From the NCBI GenBank assembly GCA_965279355.1, contig OZ257155.1:2852001-2916000 (forward strand): 64,000 nucleotides of DNA, read 5' to 3'. Source of the stretch: G965279355 sp965279355. GTDB taxonomy: Bacteria; Pseudomonadota; Alphaproteobacteria; CACIAM-22H2. The notes beneath the pieces are model-generated. The model saw nothing but the letters and a program-made list of their open reading frames with translations. It was not told the origin of the DNA and searched no databases. Shown here piece after piece: positions 17,328 to 26,779 of the stretch (its first letter is position 1; every line of letters begins with the position of its first letter). The position numbers and the translations under genes are program-made.

Positions 17328-19640
17328 TCAATCTGACGCTGCCGTGTCCGCCTCTTCCGCTGCAATCATTTCGAACTGCGAGAGTGTCTCTGAAGTCTCC
17401 GCTGGCCGCTGCCGCCTGAGCGAAGATTCGCTGGCGGTCAGCGTCCCCTCTTCGACGTCGGGAAGCGCCGACGGCCGGCGTTTCGGCTCGATCATTTCGA
17501 ACAGCATAAGGGAGCGCCCCGGAACCGAGTGTTCCTGACGGGGCTTGAACCGCACCGGCGGTGACGCGTCCGGTACGCCCGTGTCCAGAACGCAGAGCCA
17601 CTCCACGCCGCCGGCGACCTCCGGAAGCATGAACGGGACCGGGTCGTAGTGCGCATTGACGACGATCAGAAGCGTGGCATCGGATGCCCGCTTCTTGATG
17701 CCGCTGACCTGCGCACGGCCATCCAAAAGCAGACCCAGGCAGCGGGCATGCGGATCGTGCCACTGTTCCGGCGTCATTTCCGTCGCAGCCGGTGTCAGCC
17801 ACGTGGCGTCCTTCACCTCCAGTTCCGCGTTGAGAACGCCGCTCAGAAACCGGCCGCGGCGCAGGAGCGGCAGGCGCTGGCGCAGTTCGATCAGAAACTG
17901 CACGAAGCCGATCAGCTTCCGGCCATTGTCATCAATGTGGTCCCATTTGATCCAGTTGATCTCGTTGTCCTGGGCGTAACTGTTGTTGTTACCGTCCTGG
18001 GTACGGCCGAATTCGTCGCCGGCGAGCAGCATCGGCGTTCCCTGCGAGAGCAGAAGCGTCGCCAGCAGGTTGCGCTTCTGCTGTTCGCGTAGCGCACAGA
18101 TGTCAGGATCGTCAGTCGAGCCTTCCTGCCCGTGGTTCCAGCTGTGGTTGTTGGAGTGACCGTCGTTGTTGTCCTCGCCATTCGCCTCGTTGTGCTTGTC
18201 GTTGTAGGAAACAAGATCGTTCAGCGTGAACCCGTCATGCGCGGTAACGAAGTTCACGCTGGCCCACGGCTTGCGGCCGCGCCGGTCGAAGAAATCGCCC
18301 GAGCCGGTAAGGCGCTTGGCGAGATCGGGAAGCTTCCCTTCGTCACCCTTCCAGTAGGACCGCACCGTATCGCGATAGCGGTCGTTCCATTCCGCCCAGC
18401 CGGGTGGGAAGTGGCCGACCTGATACCCGCCGGGTCCGATATCCCACGGCTCTGCGATCAGCTTCACGCGCGATAGCACCGGATCTTGGCGGCAGGAATC
18501 GAGGAACCCGCCGCCTTCGTCGAAACCATAGGGCTCGCGCGCGAGAATGGTCGCCAGATCGAAACGGAAGCCGTCGACCCGCATCTCGGTGGCCCAGAAG
18601 CGCAGGCTGTCCGTCACCATCTGCAGCACCCGCGGATGGCTTAGGTTCAGAGTGTTACCAGTGCCGGTGTCGTTGATGTAGTAGCGCGGATTGTCAGGTA
18701 GCAGCCGATAGTACGACGCGTTATCGATGCCCTTGAACGACAGCGTCGGCCCCCGCTCATTGCCTTCGGCGGTATGATTGTAGACGACATCGAGGATTAC
18801 CTCGATTCCGGCATCGTGAAACGCCGCCACCATCTCCTTGAACTCGTTCACAAAGGGCGTGGCGAGATAACGGGGATCCGGCGCGAAGAAGCCGATCGAA
18901 TTGTAGCCCCAGTAATTACGGAGCCCGCGTTCCACCAGATGCCGGTCGTCGACAAAGGCATGGATGGGCAGCAGCTCGACGGCGGTGATGCCGAGATTCC
19001 TGATGTAGTCGACCACGGCATGATGCGCGAGACCGGAGAACGTGCCGCGCAACTCCGGTGGCACGGCCGGATGAAGCATCGTGTAGCCGCGCACATGGGT
19101 CTCGTAGAAGATCGAGCGGCTCCAGTCGATCCGTGGCGGGCGGACCGCCCCCCAGGTGAAGGCGCGATCAACCACGCGACATTTCGGCATCACCGGCGCG
19201 CTGTCGCGACGATCGAACGAAAGGTCTTCTTTGGTCGAGCCGATGCGATAGCCGAAATGCGCATCGCTCCACTTGATCTGCCCGACCAGGGCCTCGGCAT
19301 AGGGATCGAGCAACAGCTTGTGCGGATTGAACCGGTGGCCGGCCTCCGGCTCATAGGGTCCATGGACGCGATAGCCATACACTGTCCCCGGTCTCGCATC
19401 GGGCAGATAGCCGTGCCAGACTTCGTCGGTGTATTCCGGAAGCTCAATGCGCTCGAGTTCACGCTTGCCCTCGATATCGAAAAGGCAGAGTTCGACCCTG
19501 GTCGCGTTCGCGGAGAACAGCGCGAAGTTGACGCCCAGTCCATCCCAGTTGGCGCCGAGCGGGAATGCATGACCTTCACGAACCCGCGACCGATGCAGGT
19601 GCCCGGGCGCTGCCGGCTTCTTGTTCTTTAGGGCGTTCAT
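17328..19640 (-). CDS. glgX: Glycogen debranching enzyme
   Basis: A 770-residue GH13 enzyme (isoamylase/GlgX type). A CBM48 module at about 20-120 (GHAFPLGANWDGLGVNFALFS) precedes the barrel, where the catalytic residues sit in GFRFDLATIL (nucleophile Asp), LIAEPWDIGPGGYQVG (acid/base Glu) and VTAHDGFTLNDLVSYN (transition-state Asp). It cuts alpha-1,6 branches in glycogen limit dextrins. The ATG at 19640 (MNALKNKKPAAPG) is chosen; the frame runs on upstream into the transporter gene. The residues after about 690 (KRRPSALPDVEEG onward) are an unusual acidic/Ser-rich tail. No glgA/B/C/P genes are adjacent. Confidence 0.93.
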   Translation of the reverse strand: MNALKNKKPAAPGHLHRSRVREGHAFPLGANWDGLGVNFALFSANATRVELCLFDIEGKRELERIELPEYTDEVWHGYLPDARPGTVYGYRVHGPYEPEAGHRFNPHKLLLDPYAEALVGQIKWSDAHFGYRIGSTKEDLSFDRRDSAPVMPKCRVVDRAFTWGAVRPPRIDWSRSIFYETHVRGYTMLHPAVPPELRGTFSGLAHHAVVDYIRNLGITAVELLPIHAFVDDRHLVERGLRNYWGYNSIGFFAPDPRYLATPFVNEFKEMVAAFHDAGIEVILDVVYNHTAEGNERGPTLSFKGIDNASYYRLLPDNPRYYINDTGTGNTLNLSHPRVLQMVTDSLRFWATEMRVDGFRFDLATILAREPYGFDEGGGFLDSCRQDPVLSRVKLIAEPWDIGPGGYQVGHFPPGWAEWNDRYRDTVRSYWKGDEGKLPDLAKRLTGSGDFFDRRGRKPWASVNFVTAHDGFTLNDLVSYNDKHNEANGEDNNDGHSNNHSWNHGQEGSTDDPDICALREQQKRNLLATLLLSQGTPMLLAGDEFGRTQDGNNNSYAQDNEINWIKWDHIDDNGRKLIGFVQFLIELRQRLPLLRRGRFLSGVLNAELEVKDATWLTPAATEMTPEQWHDPHARCLGLLLDGRAQVSGIKKRASDATLLIVVNAHYDPVPFMLPEVAGGVEWLCVLDTGVPDASPPVRFKPRQEHSVPGRSLMLFEMIEPKRRPSALPDVEEGTLTASESSLRRQRPAETSETLSQFEMIAAEEADTAASD

Positions 19641-19648
19641 TGCGTCGA

Positions 19649-20788
19649 CTACCCTTCGAGAAAATGTCCGAAGCCGCGCAGCGGCTCGATCCGGTCGCAG
19701 ATGATCTTGGTGACGGCAAGGATGGGAACCGCGACGATGGCGCCCATCACCCCCCACATCCAGAACCAGAAGATCAGCGACACGATCACCAGCACGGGAT
19801 TGAGGGTGAAGCGCCGCGCCAGCAGCAGTGGCGTGATCAGCTCGCCTTCCAGAATGTGAATCAGCAGATAAAGCAGCGGCGGCAGCATCGCCATGCTGAG
19901 GCTGTCGAAGCTAAGAAGACCGGCGAGCGCGAAAATCACGATCCCGGCGCAGGGTCCGAGGATGAGGACATAGTTCAACAGGAAGGCCAGCGCTCCCCAC
20001 AGGAATGGGTCGGCAAGTCCGATGACATACATGGAAAGCCCGGTCGCCACGCCGACCGTGGCATTCATCAGGGTGATCGTCACCAGATAGATCGAGATAT
20101 CCTCTTCCAGCTTCTGGGCGATATCGACCGCCTGCCTTTTCTTCTGAAACGTCGGTAGCGCTTCGACCAGCCGGCGCAGGAAGAGATCGCCGGTCACCAG
20201 CAGGAAGAACAGCAAAAGCAACGTGGTGAGAACGCCGGCGACCACTGTCCATGTGGCAGTGAACAACGCGCTCGCGATGCCGGCACTCTTCACTTTCACC
20301 GGGGTTGCACCGTCTGTCGGCTCCTCGGCGACTTTTTCCGCCTGTTGAAGAACCTGGCGCACCGTATCGAGCGGTCGTGTCAGGATGCTGAGATGCTGCT
20401 CAAGCCGTGGGATGCCGTCCGCAAGTTTGCCCGCCCAATTTGAAGCGGGCGCCGACAGCATGGCGAAGAATCCAAAGAACCCGATGATCACGACGGCAAT
20501 GACCAGAACCGCGCTCATTGCGCGCGGCACATAGAGCCTTTGCATAAACCGGATTGCCGGCTGGAGCAGAAGCTTCAGTACGAAAGCGACCATGATCGGC
20601 AGCACCACGTCCCGGGCAACGTAGAGTGCGGCAAACGCTGCCAGGAAGAACAGGCCACCGAGAAAGATGCTCTTTGGGTCGCGCGGCAGCACAAGCTCGG
20701 CGCGATCGTCATCCGCTGTGGCTACCTGTGGCGTGGCAGCGACAGCGCGGCTTTCAACCGGACCGGAGGGAGCAAGCGCTTCAGACAT
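19649..20788 (-). CDS. AI-2E-family permease
   Basis: A 379-residue membrane protein with the AI-2E/UPF0118 layout: paired N-terminal helices (IFLGGLFFLAAFAALYVARDVVLPIMVAFVLKLL), a soluble loop carrying VKSAGIASALF, then a cluster of helices with GLSMYVIGLADPFLWGALAFLLNYV and the C-terminal ILEGELITPLLLARRFTLNPVLV signature. Family members include the AI-2 exporter TqsA and Na+/H+ antiporters, so the cargo is uncertain. The ATG at 20788 is preferred over an upstream TTG at 20806. It lies 8 bases upstream of glgX on the same strand. Confidence 0.85.
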   Translation of the reverse strand: MSEALAPSGPVESRAVAATPQVATADDDRAELVLPRDPKSIFLGGLFFLAAFAALYVARDVVLPIMVAFVLKLLLQPAIRFMQRLYVPRAMSAVLVIAVVIIGFFGFFAMLSAPASNWAGKLADGIPRLEQHLSILTRPLDTVRQVLQQAEKVAEEPTDGATPVKVKSAGIASALFTATWTVVAGVLTTLLLLFFLLVTGDLFLRRLVEALPTFQKKRQAVDIAQKLEEDISIYLVTITLMNATVGVATGLSMYVIGLADPFLWGALAFLLNYVLILGPCAGIVIFALAGLLSFDSLSMAMLPPLLYLLIHILEGELITPLLLARRFTLNPVLVIVSLIFWFWMWGVMGAIVAVPILAVTKIICDRIEPLRGFGHFLEG

Positions 20789-20919
20789 TCCAGCCGCCGG
20801 GCACAAGCCAATTGGGCCACGAGGAGCCGTGGACGGCTAATCAACGTTGCCCGCAGGCGGATGCCGCAAAGCCGGAATGCTTGTCACAGGAATGTTCCGC
20901 GGGTGTGCTCTTAAGGGCG

Positions 20920-21642
20920 TCAGCGACCGATGGCGTCCGCTGCCGACGTCTGATGCACGTTCTCCGTCAAGCGAAGATCGTTCGGCCGGCTCTCGCGGAC
21001 CAGCACGAAATCGATGGCCGACCCCTGCTCGATGGTCCGGAACGCAACAGTGACACCACGCTCGTCCAGCCACACCGTGTCTTTCGTGTCGCTGAGGATC
21101 TCATAACGTTGCAGCTTTACCTTCCGGCCGTCTCCCGCAATGACCTCTTCATCACGGCGCGAAAACTGGGCCTTCAGCACCTTGCCGTTGCTGGTCAGCA
21201 TCAGGGATTCGGCGTCGAAGATTTTCGGCGACCATGGGTTCGATGGGCGGACATTCGCCGGAGCCACGATGGTACCGGCCGGTGACGTGACGATAAACCG
21301 GTCGCCATCGGCCTCGCCAACCACGGCCATGCGGCTGCCGTTGATGGTGGTCAACCCATGGAAGCCGATCATGCGGTCGCCCCGCCAGCTTTCCAGCCGC
21401 GTGGCGTCCTGCCGATAGACCGTGATGCCCGCCAGCTTGACCGCGATCCGGATCTCCGACGTGACCTGGGTGGCTTCGCCCTGCCGGTCCACGGCATTCG
21501 TATAGCTGCCGATATCACCGTATTCCGGGTGAATGACGCGATATTCGTAAATTTCAGGCGAGGCCGCGCCGGCGACCGAGGCTGCGATGGCGGCAAAGGC
21601 GAAGGATGTCGCGGCGATGAAACGGGTCACCAGGGAGTTCAC
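20920..21642 (-). CDS. Secreted DUF6134-like protein
   Basis: A 240-residue protein (GTG start at 21642, with GAGG 9 bases upstream) with a signal peptide VTRFIAATSFAFAAIAASVAGAA. The mature part is beta-rich: YEYRVIHPEYGDIGSYTNAVDR, then TSEIRIAVKLAGITVYRQDATRLESWRGDRMIGFHGLTTING. This resembles the periplasmic family annotated DUF6134, function unknown. The next gene upstream on the same strand is the Kef antiporter, 145 bp away. Confidence 0.65.
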   Translation of the reverse strand: MNSLVTRFIAATSFAFAAIAASVAGAASPEIYEYRVIHPEYGDIGSYTNAVDRQGEATQVTSEIRIAVKLAGITVYRQDATRLESWRGDRMIGFHGLTTINGSRMAVVGEADGDRFIVTSPAGTIVAPANVRPSNPWSPKIFDAESLMLTSNGKVLKAQFSRRDEEVIAGDGRKVKLQRYEILSDTKDTVWLDERGVTVAFRTIEQGSAIDFVLVRESRPNDLRLTENVHQTSAADAIGR

Positions 21643-21787
21643 GGATGCCAACCTCAGTGAAACGGATATAAGCCAGACCGTCGGCTTCGTAACTCGGGGT
21701 TTCCCCAAGAGTTCCGGCGGGAAGTACTGACTTGTCCACTTTCTGCCCCATGGGCTGGGTCAAACCGGAACAGCCCATGACCTGCCC

Positions 21788-23479
21788 CTAGACGGGCAGA
21801 CCGGCCTTTTCGGCGTTGGGAACGCTGGCCAGCATGGTCTTGGCCAGCTCGTGCTCGGCCATGACCACGACCGAGGCTCCGTGCTGACGAAGATGCTGGA
21901 TCTCCGCTTCGGAATGAGCGCGGGCAATGATTGACAGGCCGGCATGGATAGCCCGCGCCTGCTCCACCGCCTGACCGCCTTCGAACGCATTGGGTACCGC
22001 GACCATCAGACAGCGGGCTGCGGCAAGATTCGCAGCCTTGAGCACGTCAGGGTCGGCGGCATTGCCATCGATCGCTTCAATGCCTTCGCTCTTCAGATGG
22101 TGCACGAGGTCCACGTTGCTTTCGATGACCAGAAGCGGCGCCCCGGCCCGCCGCAGCTCGGCACCCAGATAGCTGCCGACCCGGCCGTAGCCGATCAGCA
22201 CGATGTGATCCGTCAGAGTGGTGACCGGAATCTCCTCACGCGTCGGCGTCTCGACACCAGTCGTAGCAGCATCTTCCACCGGACGGCTGCGCTCCCAGCG
22301 CTTCATCTTCCAGTCCAGCAGGCTGAACACCGCCGGATTGAGCATGATCGACAAGATCGCGCCGGCGAGGATGAGATCCTGACCCTGCTCGGGCAGCAAG
22401 GACAGAGCCACGCCGAGGCCGGCGAGGATGAATGAGAACTCGCCGATCTGCGCCAGGCTGGCCGAAATCGTCAGCGCAGTCGAGACCGGGTGGCCGAAGG
22501 CGCGGACAATCACGAAGGCAGCCGCCGATTTACCGAGCATGATGATGAGCAATGTCGCCAGAACCGGCAAAGGCTCACGAATGAGGATCGTCGGATCGAA
22601 CAACATGCCGACCGAAACGAAGAACAGCACCGCAAACGCGTCGCGCAGCGGCAGGGTTTCGGAAGCAGCCTGCTGGCTGAGCGGCGATTCGCTGAGGATC
22701 ATGCCGGCGAAAAAAGCGCCCAGCGCGAAGGATACGTCGAACAGCGCCGCCGCGCCGAAGGCGACGCCCAGTGCGATCGCCAGAACGGCCAGCCGGAACA
22801 GCTCCCGCGAGCCGGTGTGCGCCACATAGTGCAGTAACCACGGGATCACACGGCGGCCGATGATGAGCATGAAGGCGACGAACGCCACGACCTTGCCGAG
22901 CGTGATCGCCAGCGGCGTCATAAGGCTCTCGATGCTGGCCCCTGTGCCGCCCAGCAAGATGGCGCTCAGGGGTGGCAGCAACACGAGGGTTACCACCATC
23001 GCCAGATCCTCGACGATCAGCCAGCCGACTGCGATGCGCCCGCGTTCCGTCTCGATCAGTCGGCGTTCCTGCATCACCCGCAACAGGACGACCGTACTCG
23101 CCACCGACAGGGCAAGGCCGAAGACAATGCCGGCCCCCAGCGACCAGCCTAATGCCGCGGCAAGGCCCATCCCGAGCAGCGTGGCGACCAGGATCTGTCC
23201 GATGGCGCCCGGAATCGCGATCGCTTTCACCGACAACAGATCGTCGAGCGAGAAATGCAACCCGACGCCGAACATCAGCAGGATGACGCCAATTTCCGCC
23301 AGCTGCGTGGCCGCGTTCTGGTCCGCAACAAAGCCAGGCGTGAAGGGGCCCGCGATGACACCGGCGAGCAGATATCCGACCAGCGGCGAGATCTTTAGCC
23401 GATGCGCCAGGGCGCCCAGTGCAAATGCCAGCACCAGGCCCATAACGATGGTCGAGATCAGTTCCGTGTCATGCGGCAC
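21788..23479 (-). CDS. Kef-type CPA2 cation:proton antiporter with RCK domain (YbaL-like)
   Basis: A 563-residue inner-membrane protein. Residues about 5-390 form the Na/H-exchanger fold (HRLKISPLVGYLLAGVIAGPFTPGF, FDVSFALGAFFAGMILSESPLSQQAA), followed by a TrkA-N/RCK nucleotide-binding domain from about 425 (DHIVLIGYGRVGSYLGAELR). The order matches YbaL/KefB-C antiporters, which exchange K+ for H+ and respond to NAD(H) or glutathione adducts. No KefF/KefG ancillary subunit is adjacent. Confidence 0.9.
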   Translation of the reverse strand: MPHDTELISTIVMGLVLAFALGALAHRLKISPLVGYLLAGVIAGPFTPGFVADQNAATQLAEIGVILLMFGVGLHFSLDDLLSVKAIAIPGAIGQILVATLLGMGLAAALGWSLGAGIVFGLALSVASTVVLLRVMQERRLIETERGRIAVGWLIVEDLAMVVTLVLLPPLSAILLGGTGASIESLMTPLAITLGKVVAFVAFMLIIGRRVIPWLLHYVAHTGSRELFRLAVLAIALGVAFGAAALFDVSFALGAFFAGMILSESPLSQQAASETLPLRDAFAVLFFVSVGMLFDPTILIREPLPVLATLLIIMLGKSAAAFVIVRAFGHPVSTALTISASLAQIGEFSFILAGLGVALSLLPEQGQDLILAGAILSIMLNPAVFSLLDWKMKRWERSRPVEDAATTGVETPTREEIPVTTLTDHIVLIGYGRVGSYLGAELRRAGAPLLVIESNVDLVHHLKSEGIEAIDGNAADPDVLKAANLAAARCLMVAVPNAFEGGQAVEQARAIHAGLSIIARAHSEAEIQHLRQHGASVVVMAEHELAKTMLASVPNAEKAGLPV

Positions 23480-23574
23480 AAGCGAAAAACCCCGTCGGCG
23501 GTTGCGGTTCCCGCTAACTTCTCATGTCCGGCACTGGATTCGAAGCATTTAGAACCGCTAGACGCGAGTCTTGA

Positions 23575-24051
23575 TCAGGCCGTTACGAGGGCCGCGCCTT
23601 CGCGCCGTGCGACGATGTCGCGCAGCGAGTCCGGCCACGGTGTCGATTTGCGCGTGGCCTGATGCGTGTAGACCCAGACCATCTCGCCGGTTGCGAGCGG
23701 CTCGCCGCTCGACGGACGAAAGACGGCAACTGTGAAAGTAAGACTGGAGCGGCCCAGGCGCGCCACGCGCGCGCAGACATCGACGGGATCGTCGAAGCGC
23801 ACCGGTGTCGCAATATCCACCGTCGAGCGCACGACATGGATCGCGGCACCGGCCGCGCGCTCGGTGGTGCGGATATCGAAAGGCAGTGCCCGCATATATT
23901 CAACGAGAGTTGTGCCGAAATACGTCAGGTAATGCGCGTTGAACAAATGCCCGCGGCGGTCGGCTTCCGCGTAGCGCACGCGGAAGGGATGGGAAAACCA
24001 GAAGGCGTCGCGGCTGGCGGGGATCACCGGAAGAGATTCAGGATTCGACAA
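23575..24051 (-). CDS. Acyl-CoA thioesterase, 4HBT hotdog family (second of a tandem pair)
   Basis: About 158 residues with a single hotdog domain: FRVRYAEADRRGHLFNAHYLTYF (the D..G.....HY pattern of 4-hydroxybenzoyl-CoA thioesterases), then VDIATPVRFDDPVDVCARVARLGRSSLTF. The likely start is TTG at 24051, with AAGGA 7 bases upstream and an overlap with the upstream paralogue's 3' end; a GTG at 24084 is the alternative. It hydrolyses some acyl-CoA, with chain and substrate unknown. Confidence 0.82.
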   Translation of the reverse strand: MSNPESLPVIPASRDAFWFSHPFRVRYAEADRRGHLFNAHYLTYFGTTLVEYMRALPFDIRTTERAAGAAIHVVRSTVDIATPVRFDDPVDVCARVARLGRSSLTFTVAVFRPSSGEPLATGEMVWVYTHQATRKSTPWPDSLRDIVARREGAALVTA

Positions 24052-24490
24052 GCCGCGATCCTTCACGCTGCCGCAACACCGCACGCAGCTTTTCCGGAAT
24101 CGGGGTCGGCTTGCGCGAAGTTTGGTCCGTGTTGACCCACACCACTTCGCCGGTCGCCAGAAGATCGCCGGACCCCTTGGGAAAAATCGCCAGCAGCAGG
24201 GTCAGGCTGGACCGACCGATGCGGGCGGCGCGGGCCGCCACGTCGAGCTCGTTGTCGAAGCGGATCGGCGCCTTGTATTCAACAACACAGCGAACGGTGT
24301 GGAAGTCGGCGCCGCTGGAATGCGCCTCGGCGAACAGGTCGTAGTCCAGCGCCCGGAAATATTCGGTGATCGCCGTGTCGTAATAGGTGAGGTAATGCGC
24401 GTTGAAGACGACACCCTGCTGGTCGACTTCCGCATAGCGGACCCGCAGGGGAAACGTAAATCCGTAGTCGTCACGTGTCGTCACGATCAT
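24038..24490 (-). CDS. Acyl-CoA thioesterase, 4HBT hotdog family (first of a tandem pair)
   Basis: About 150 residues, ATG at 24490 (MIVTTRDDYGFTF). The hotdog hallmarks FPLRVRYAEVDQQGVVFNAHYLTYYD and VEYKAPIRFDNELDVAARAARIGRSSLTL align residue for residue with the downstream gene, so the two are tandem paralogues. Its stop overlaps the start region of the second copy, suggesting translational coupling. A longer frame to 24529 exists without a good start site. Confidence 0.85.
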   Translation of the reverse strand: MIVTTRDDYGFTFPLRVRYAEVDQQGVVFNAHYLTYYDTAITEYFRALDYDLFAEAHSSGADFHTVRCVVEYKAPIRFDNELDVAARAARIGRSSLTLLLAIFPKGSGDLLATGEVVWVNTDQTSRKPTPIPEKLRAVLRQREGSRLVES

Positions 24491-24542
24491 CCCATCCGCT
24501 GATGGGCCTGTTCTATCGCCGAACGGCACGGATCGCCAGCCT

Positions 24543-24576
24543 GCGCTCCGCCGTCACCTGTGCGACGGCGGAGCGC
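24543..24576 (-). terminator. Strong hairpin downstream of the His-rich gene
   Basis: A perfect 13-bp stem (GCGCTCCGCCGTC at 24543-24555 pairing with 24564-24576) around an 8-base loop lies 12 bases beyond the stop of the minus-strand His-rich gene. There is no clear T-run after it on that strand, so termination is plausible but not certain. Confidence 0.5.
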
Positions 24577-24588
24577 CGCTGGTCCGGC

Positions 24589-24852
24589 TTACCAGGAGAA
24601 CGGAAAGATCACCGTGATGGACGGCGGCGGGGCATAGACCACCGGCGCCGGGTGGTAGAAATGCCTGGGCTGGATATAGACCGGCACGGGATGACCATGT
24701 CCGCGTACGGGCTTGTACGCATGGTGATGGTGCCCCTTTTTGGCATGTCCCCAGTTTTCATGGTGAGGCCCGGCCTGGGCCGGCGTCGTCACCCCAACCG
24801 TCAGGGAAACAAAGCCAATCGCGGCAATCGCCAAAAGAGCTTTGCGAACCAT
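24589..24852 (-). CDS. Small secreted histidine-rich protein
   Basis: An 87-residue protein with a signal peptide (VRKALLAIAAIGFVSLTVGVTTPAQA, cleavage about residue 27). The mature chain is rich in His, Pro and Tyr: HHENWGHAKKGHHHHAYKPVRGHGH and YIQPRHFYHPAPVVYAPPP. An excellent AAGGAGG lies 9 bases before the ATG. The His clusters could bind divalent metals in the periplasm, which is inference from composition. Divergent from the DUF47/PiT operon. Confidence 0.7.
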   Translation of the reverse strand: MVRKALLAIAAIGFVSLTVGVTTPAQAGPHHENWGHAKKGHHHHAYKPVRGHGHPVPVYIQPRHFYHPAPVVYAPPPSITVIFPFSW

Positions 24853-25058
24853 GTCATAGCCCCTCCTTGCGGGCCTCCGGTCAGCGACCGGCAGGGGGAC
24901 AACGGCAGACCGGGGCTCCTTCTTCCACCCCCGCCTTGTCCCCAATTTTTCAAGGCAGCAGACCGACTTAGCCCCGAGACAGCGGCCGTCCGGGCTGTCA
25001 TAATTCGGTGACGTCGCAATCCTCAATCGGCCCCAGAGGCCCAGCGGATTTCCCCGAA

Positions 25059-25700
25059 ATGTTCATGCGCCTGTACCGGTCCCTCATGCCGAGGGAAGAG
25101 AAGTTCGTCGAGCGTTTCCAGCAGCATTCCGAGCACATCGTCGCGGCCGCCGAGGCGCTGACCACCATCGTCGCCGCTACCGGCGATTTCGACGAGGCGT
25201 TCCGGATCATCCGCCAGCGCGAGAGCGCCGCCGACCTCGTCACCAAGGAAACGCTGGAGGCGATCCACCGCACCTTCATCACGCCGTTCGACCGGACCGA
25301 GATCCACGACCTGATCGTGGCGCTGGACGACACGATCGACATCATCGAGGAAATCGCCCAGCGCATCGTCATCTACCGGGTCCTGAATTTCACGCCGCAG
25401 ATGGTCAAGCTGGCGGAGACGATCCGCAACTGCGCGATCCTGGTCAATTCCGCGATGCCGCTGCTCGACCAGGTAACGCGCAACGCCAATCTCCTGCGCG
25501 AGATCGCGATTCAGGTCTCCACGCTAGAAGGCGCGGCCGACGCCACGCTTCGCGACGGTCTGGCCCTTCTCATGAAGGGCGGCGGCGATCCGATCGTCAT
25601 CATGACCTCGAAGGAAATCTACGAGCTCCTCGAAAACGCCATCGACCGCTGCGAGGACGTGATCAACGTCATCCAGGGCATTGTCATCGAACATGTCTGA
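25059..25700 (+). CDS. DUF47 (PhoU-like) phosphate transport accessory protein
   Basis: About 213 residues, all helical, matching the DUF47/Pit accessory family: RLYRSLMPREEKFVERFQQHSEHIV, then FITPFDRTEIHDLIVALDDTIDIIEE, the acidic metal-binding signature shared with PhoU. ATG 25059 or 25065 fits the family N-terminus; a GTG at 25008 would add an unconserved leader. It lies 15 bp before a PiT transporter, the standard pairing in which the PhoU-like protein modulates phosphate uptake. Confidence 0.9.
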   Translation: MFMRLYRSLMPREEKFVERFQQHSEHIVAAAEALTTIVAATGDFDEAFRIIRQRESAADLVTKETLEAIHRTFITPFDRTEIHDLIVALDDTIDIIEEIAQRIVIYRVLNFTPQMVKLAETIRNCAILVNSAMPLLDQVTRNANLLREIAIQVSTLEGAADATLRDGLALLMKGGGDPIVIMTSKEIYELLENAIDRCEDVINVIQGIVIEHV

Positions 25701-25715
25701 TTCGGAGCTCGGCCG

Positions 25716-26720
25716 ATGACCGGCGGCGAAGTTGCGTTTTCGATCCTGGTCTTTCTGGTAATCGTCGCTCTGGCCTTCGATTTCCTGAACGGCATGCACG
25801 ACGCGGCGAACTCTATCGCCACCATCGTCTCGACGCGCGTGATGTCGCCGCAATACGCGGTGTTCTGGGCGGCATTTTTCAATTTCATAGCCTTCCTCTT
25901 CTTCGGCCTGCACGTCGCCAATACGATCGGTAAAGGCCTGGTGCTGCCGGAGCTGATCGACACTCACGTGATCTTTGGCGCGCTGGTCGGCGCCATCTCG
26001 TGGAATCTCATAACCTGGTGGGGTGGCATTCCTTCCTCCAGCTCGCACGCGCTGATCGGCGGCCTCGTGGGCGCCGGCGTCGCCAAGGCCGGGTTGGGCG
26101 CGGTCGTGTGGTCGGGACTGACTGTAACCGGCATCGCCATCTTCCTGTCGCCGCTCATCGGCATGCTGCTGGCGATGCTGCTGGTCCTGATCGTGTCATG
26201 GCTGTTCGTGCGAGCAACACCCTTCAGTGTTGATCGCCGCTTCCGGCAACTGCAATTCGTTTCCGCCTCACTCTACAGCCTCGGCCATGGCGGCAATGAC
26301 GCCCAGAAGACGATGGGCATCATCGCCGTCCTGCTCTACTCACAGGGCATGCTGGGCGGCGAGTTCTATGTGCCGTTCTGGGTGGTGATCACCTGCCAGG
26401 CCGCCATGGGCCTGGGCACACTGGCCGGCGGCTGGCGCATCGTGAAGACGATGGGATCCAAGATCACCCGACTGACACCGATGCAGGGATTCTGCGCCGA
26501 AACCGGCGGCGCCATCATGCTCTTCGTCGCCACCGGCTTTGGCATTCCTGTCTCCACCACGCACACCATCACCGGCGCCATTGTCGGCGTTGGGACGGCC
26601 CGGCGGGTTTCAGCCGTCCGCTGGAACGTAGCGTCAGGAATTTTGGTCGCCTGGGTTATTACCTTGCCGGCCGCCGGTATCATGGGTGCGGCAGCCTATT
26701 ACCTGTCTATGTTCTGGTGA
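25716..26720 (+). CDS. pit: PiT-family inorganic phosphate transporter
   Basis: A 334-residue membrane protein with both PiT signatures: NGMHDAANSIATIVSTRVMS near residue 25 and LGHGGNDAQKTMGIIAVLL near 190, plus SSSHALIGGLVGAG and the C-terminal GFGIPVSTTHTITGAIVGVG repeat of it. Such carriers import metal-phosphate or phosphate with H+ or Na+. It forms a two-gene operon with the preceding DUF47 gene; no Pho box was recognised. Confidence 0.93.
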   Translation: MTGGEVAFSILVFLVIVALAFDFLNGMHDAANSIATIVSTRVMSPQYAVFWAAFFNFIAFLFFGLHVANTIGKGLVLPELIDTHVIFGALVGAISWNLITWWGGIPSSSSHALIGGLVGAGVAKAGLGAVVWSGLTVTGIAIFLSPLIGMLLAMLLVLIVSWLFVRATPFSVDRRFRQLQFVSASLYSLGHGGNDAQKTMGIIAVLLYSQGMLGGEFYVPFWVVITCQAAMGLGTLAGGWRIVKTMGSKITRLTPMQGFCAETGGAIMLFVATGFGIPVSTTHTITGAIVGVGTARRVSAVRWNVASGILVAWVITLPAAGIMGAAAYYLSMFW

Positions 26721-26779
26721 CTTGCGCTCCCGTGGCGCCGGCCTCACATTGGCAACAGGCTGTCGGGTGGAGGTGTTCG

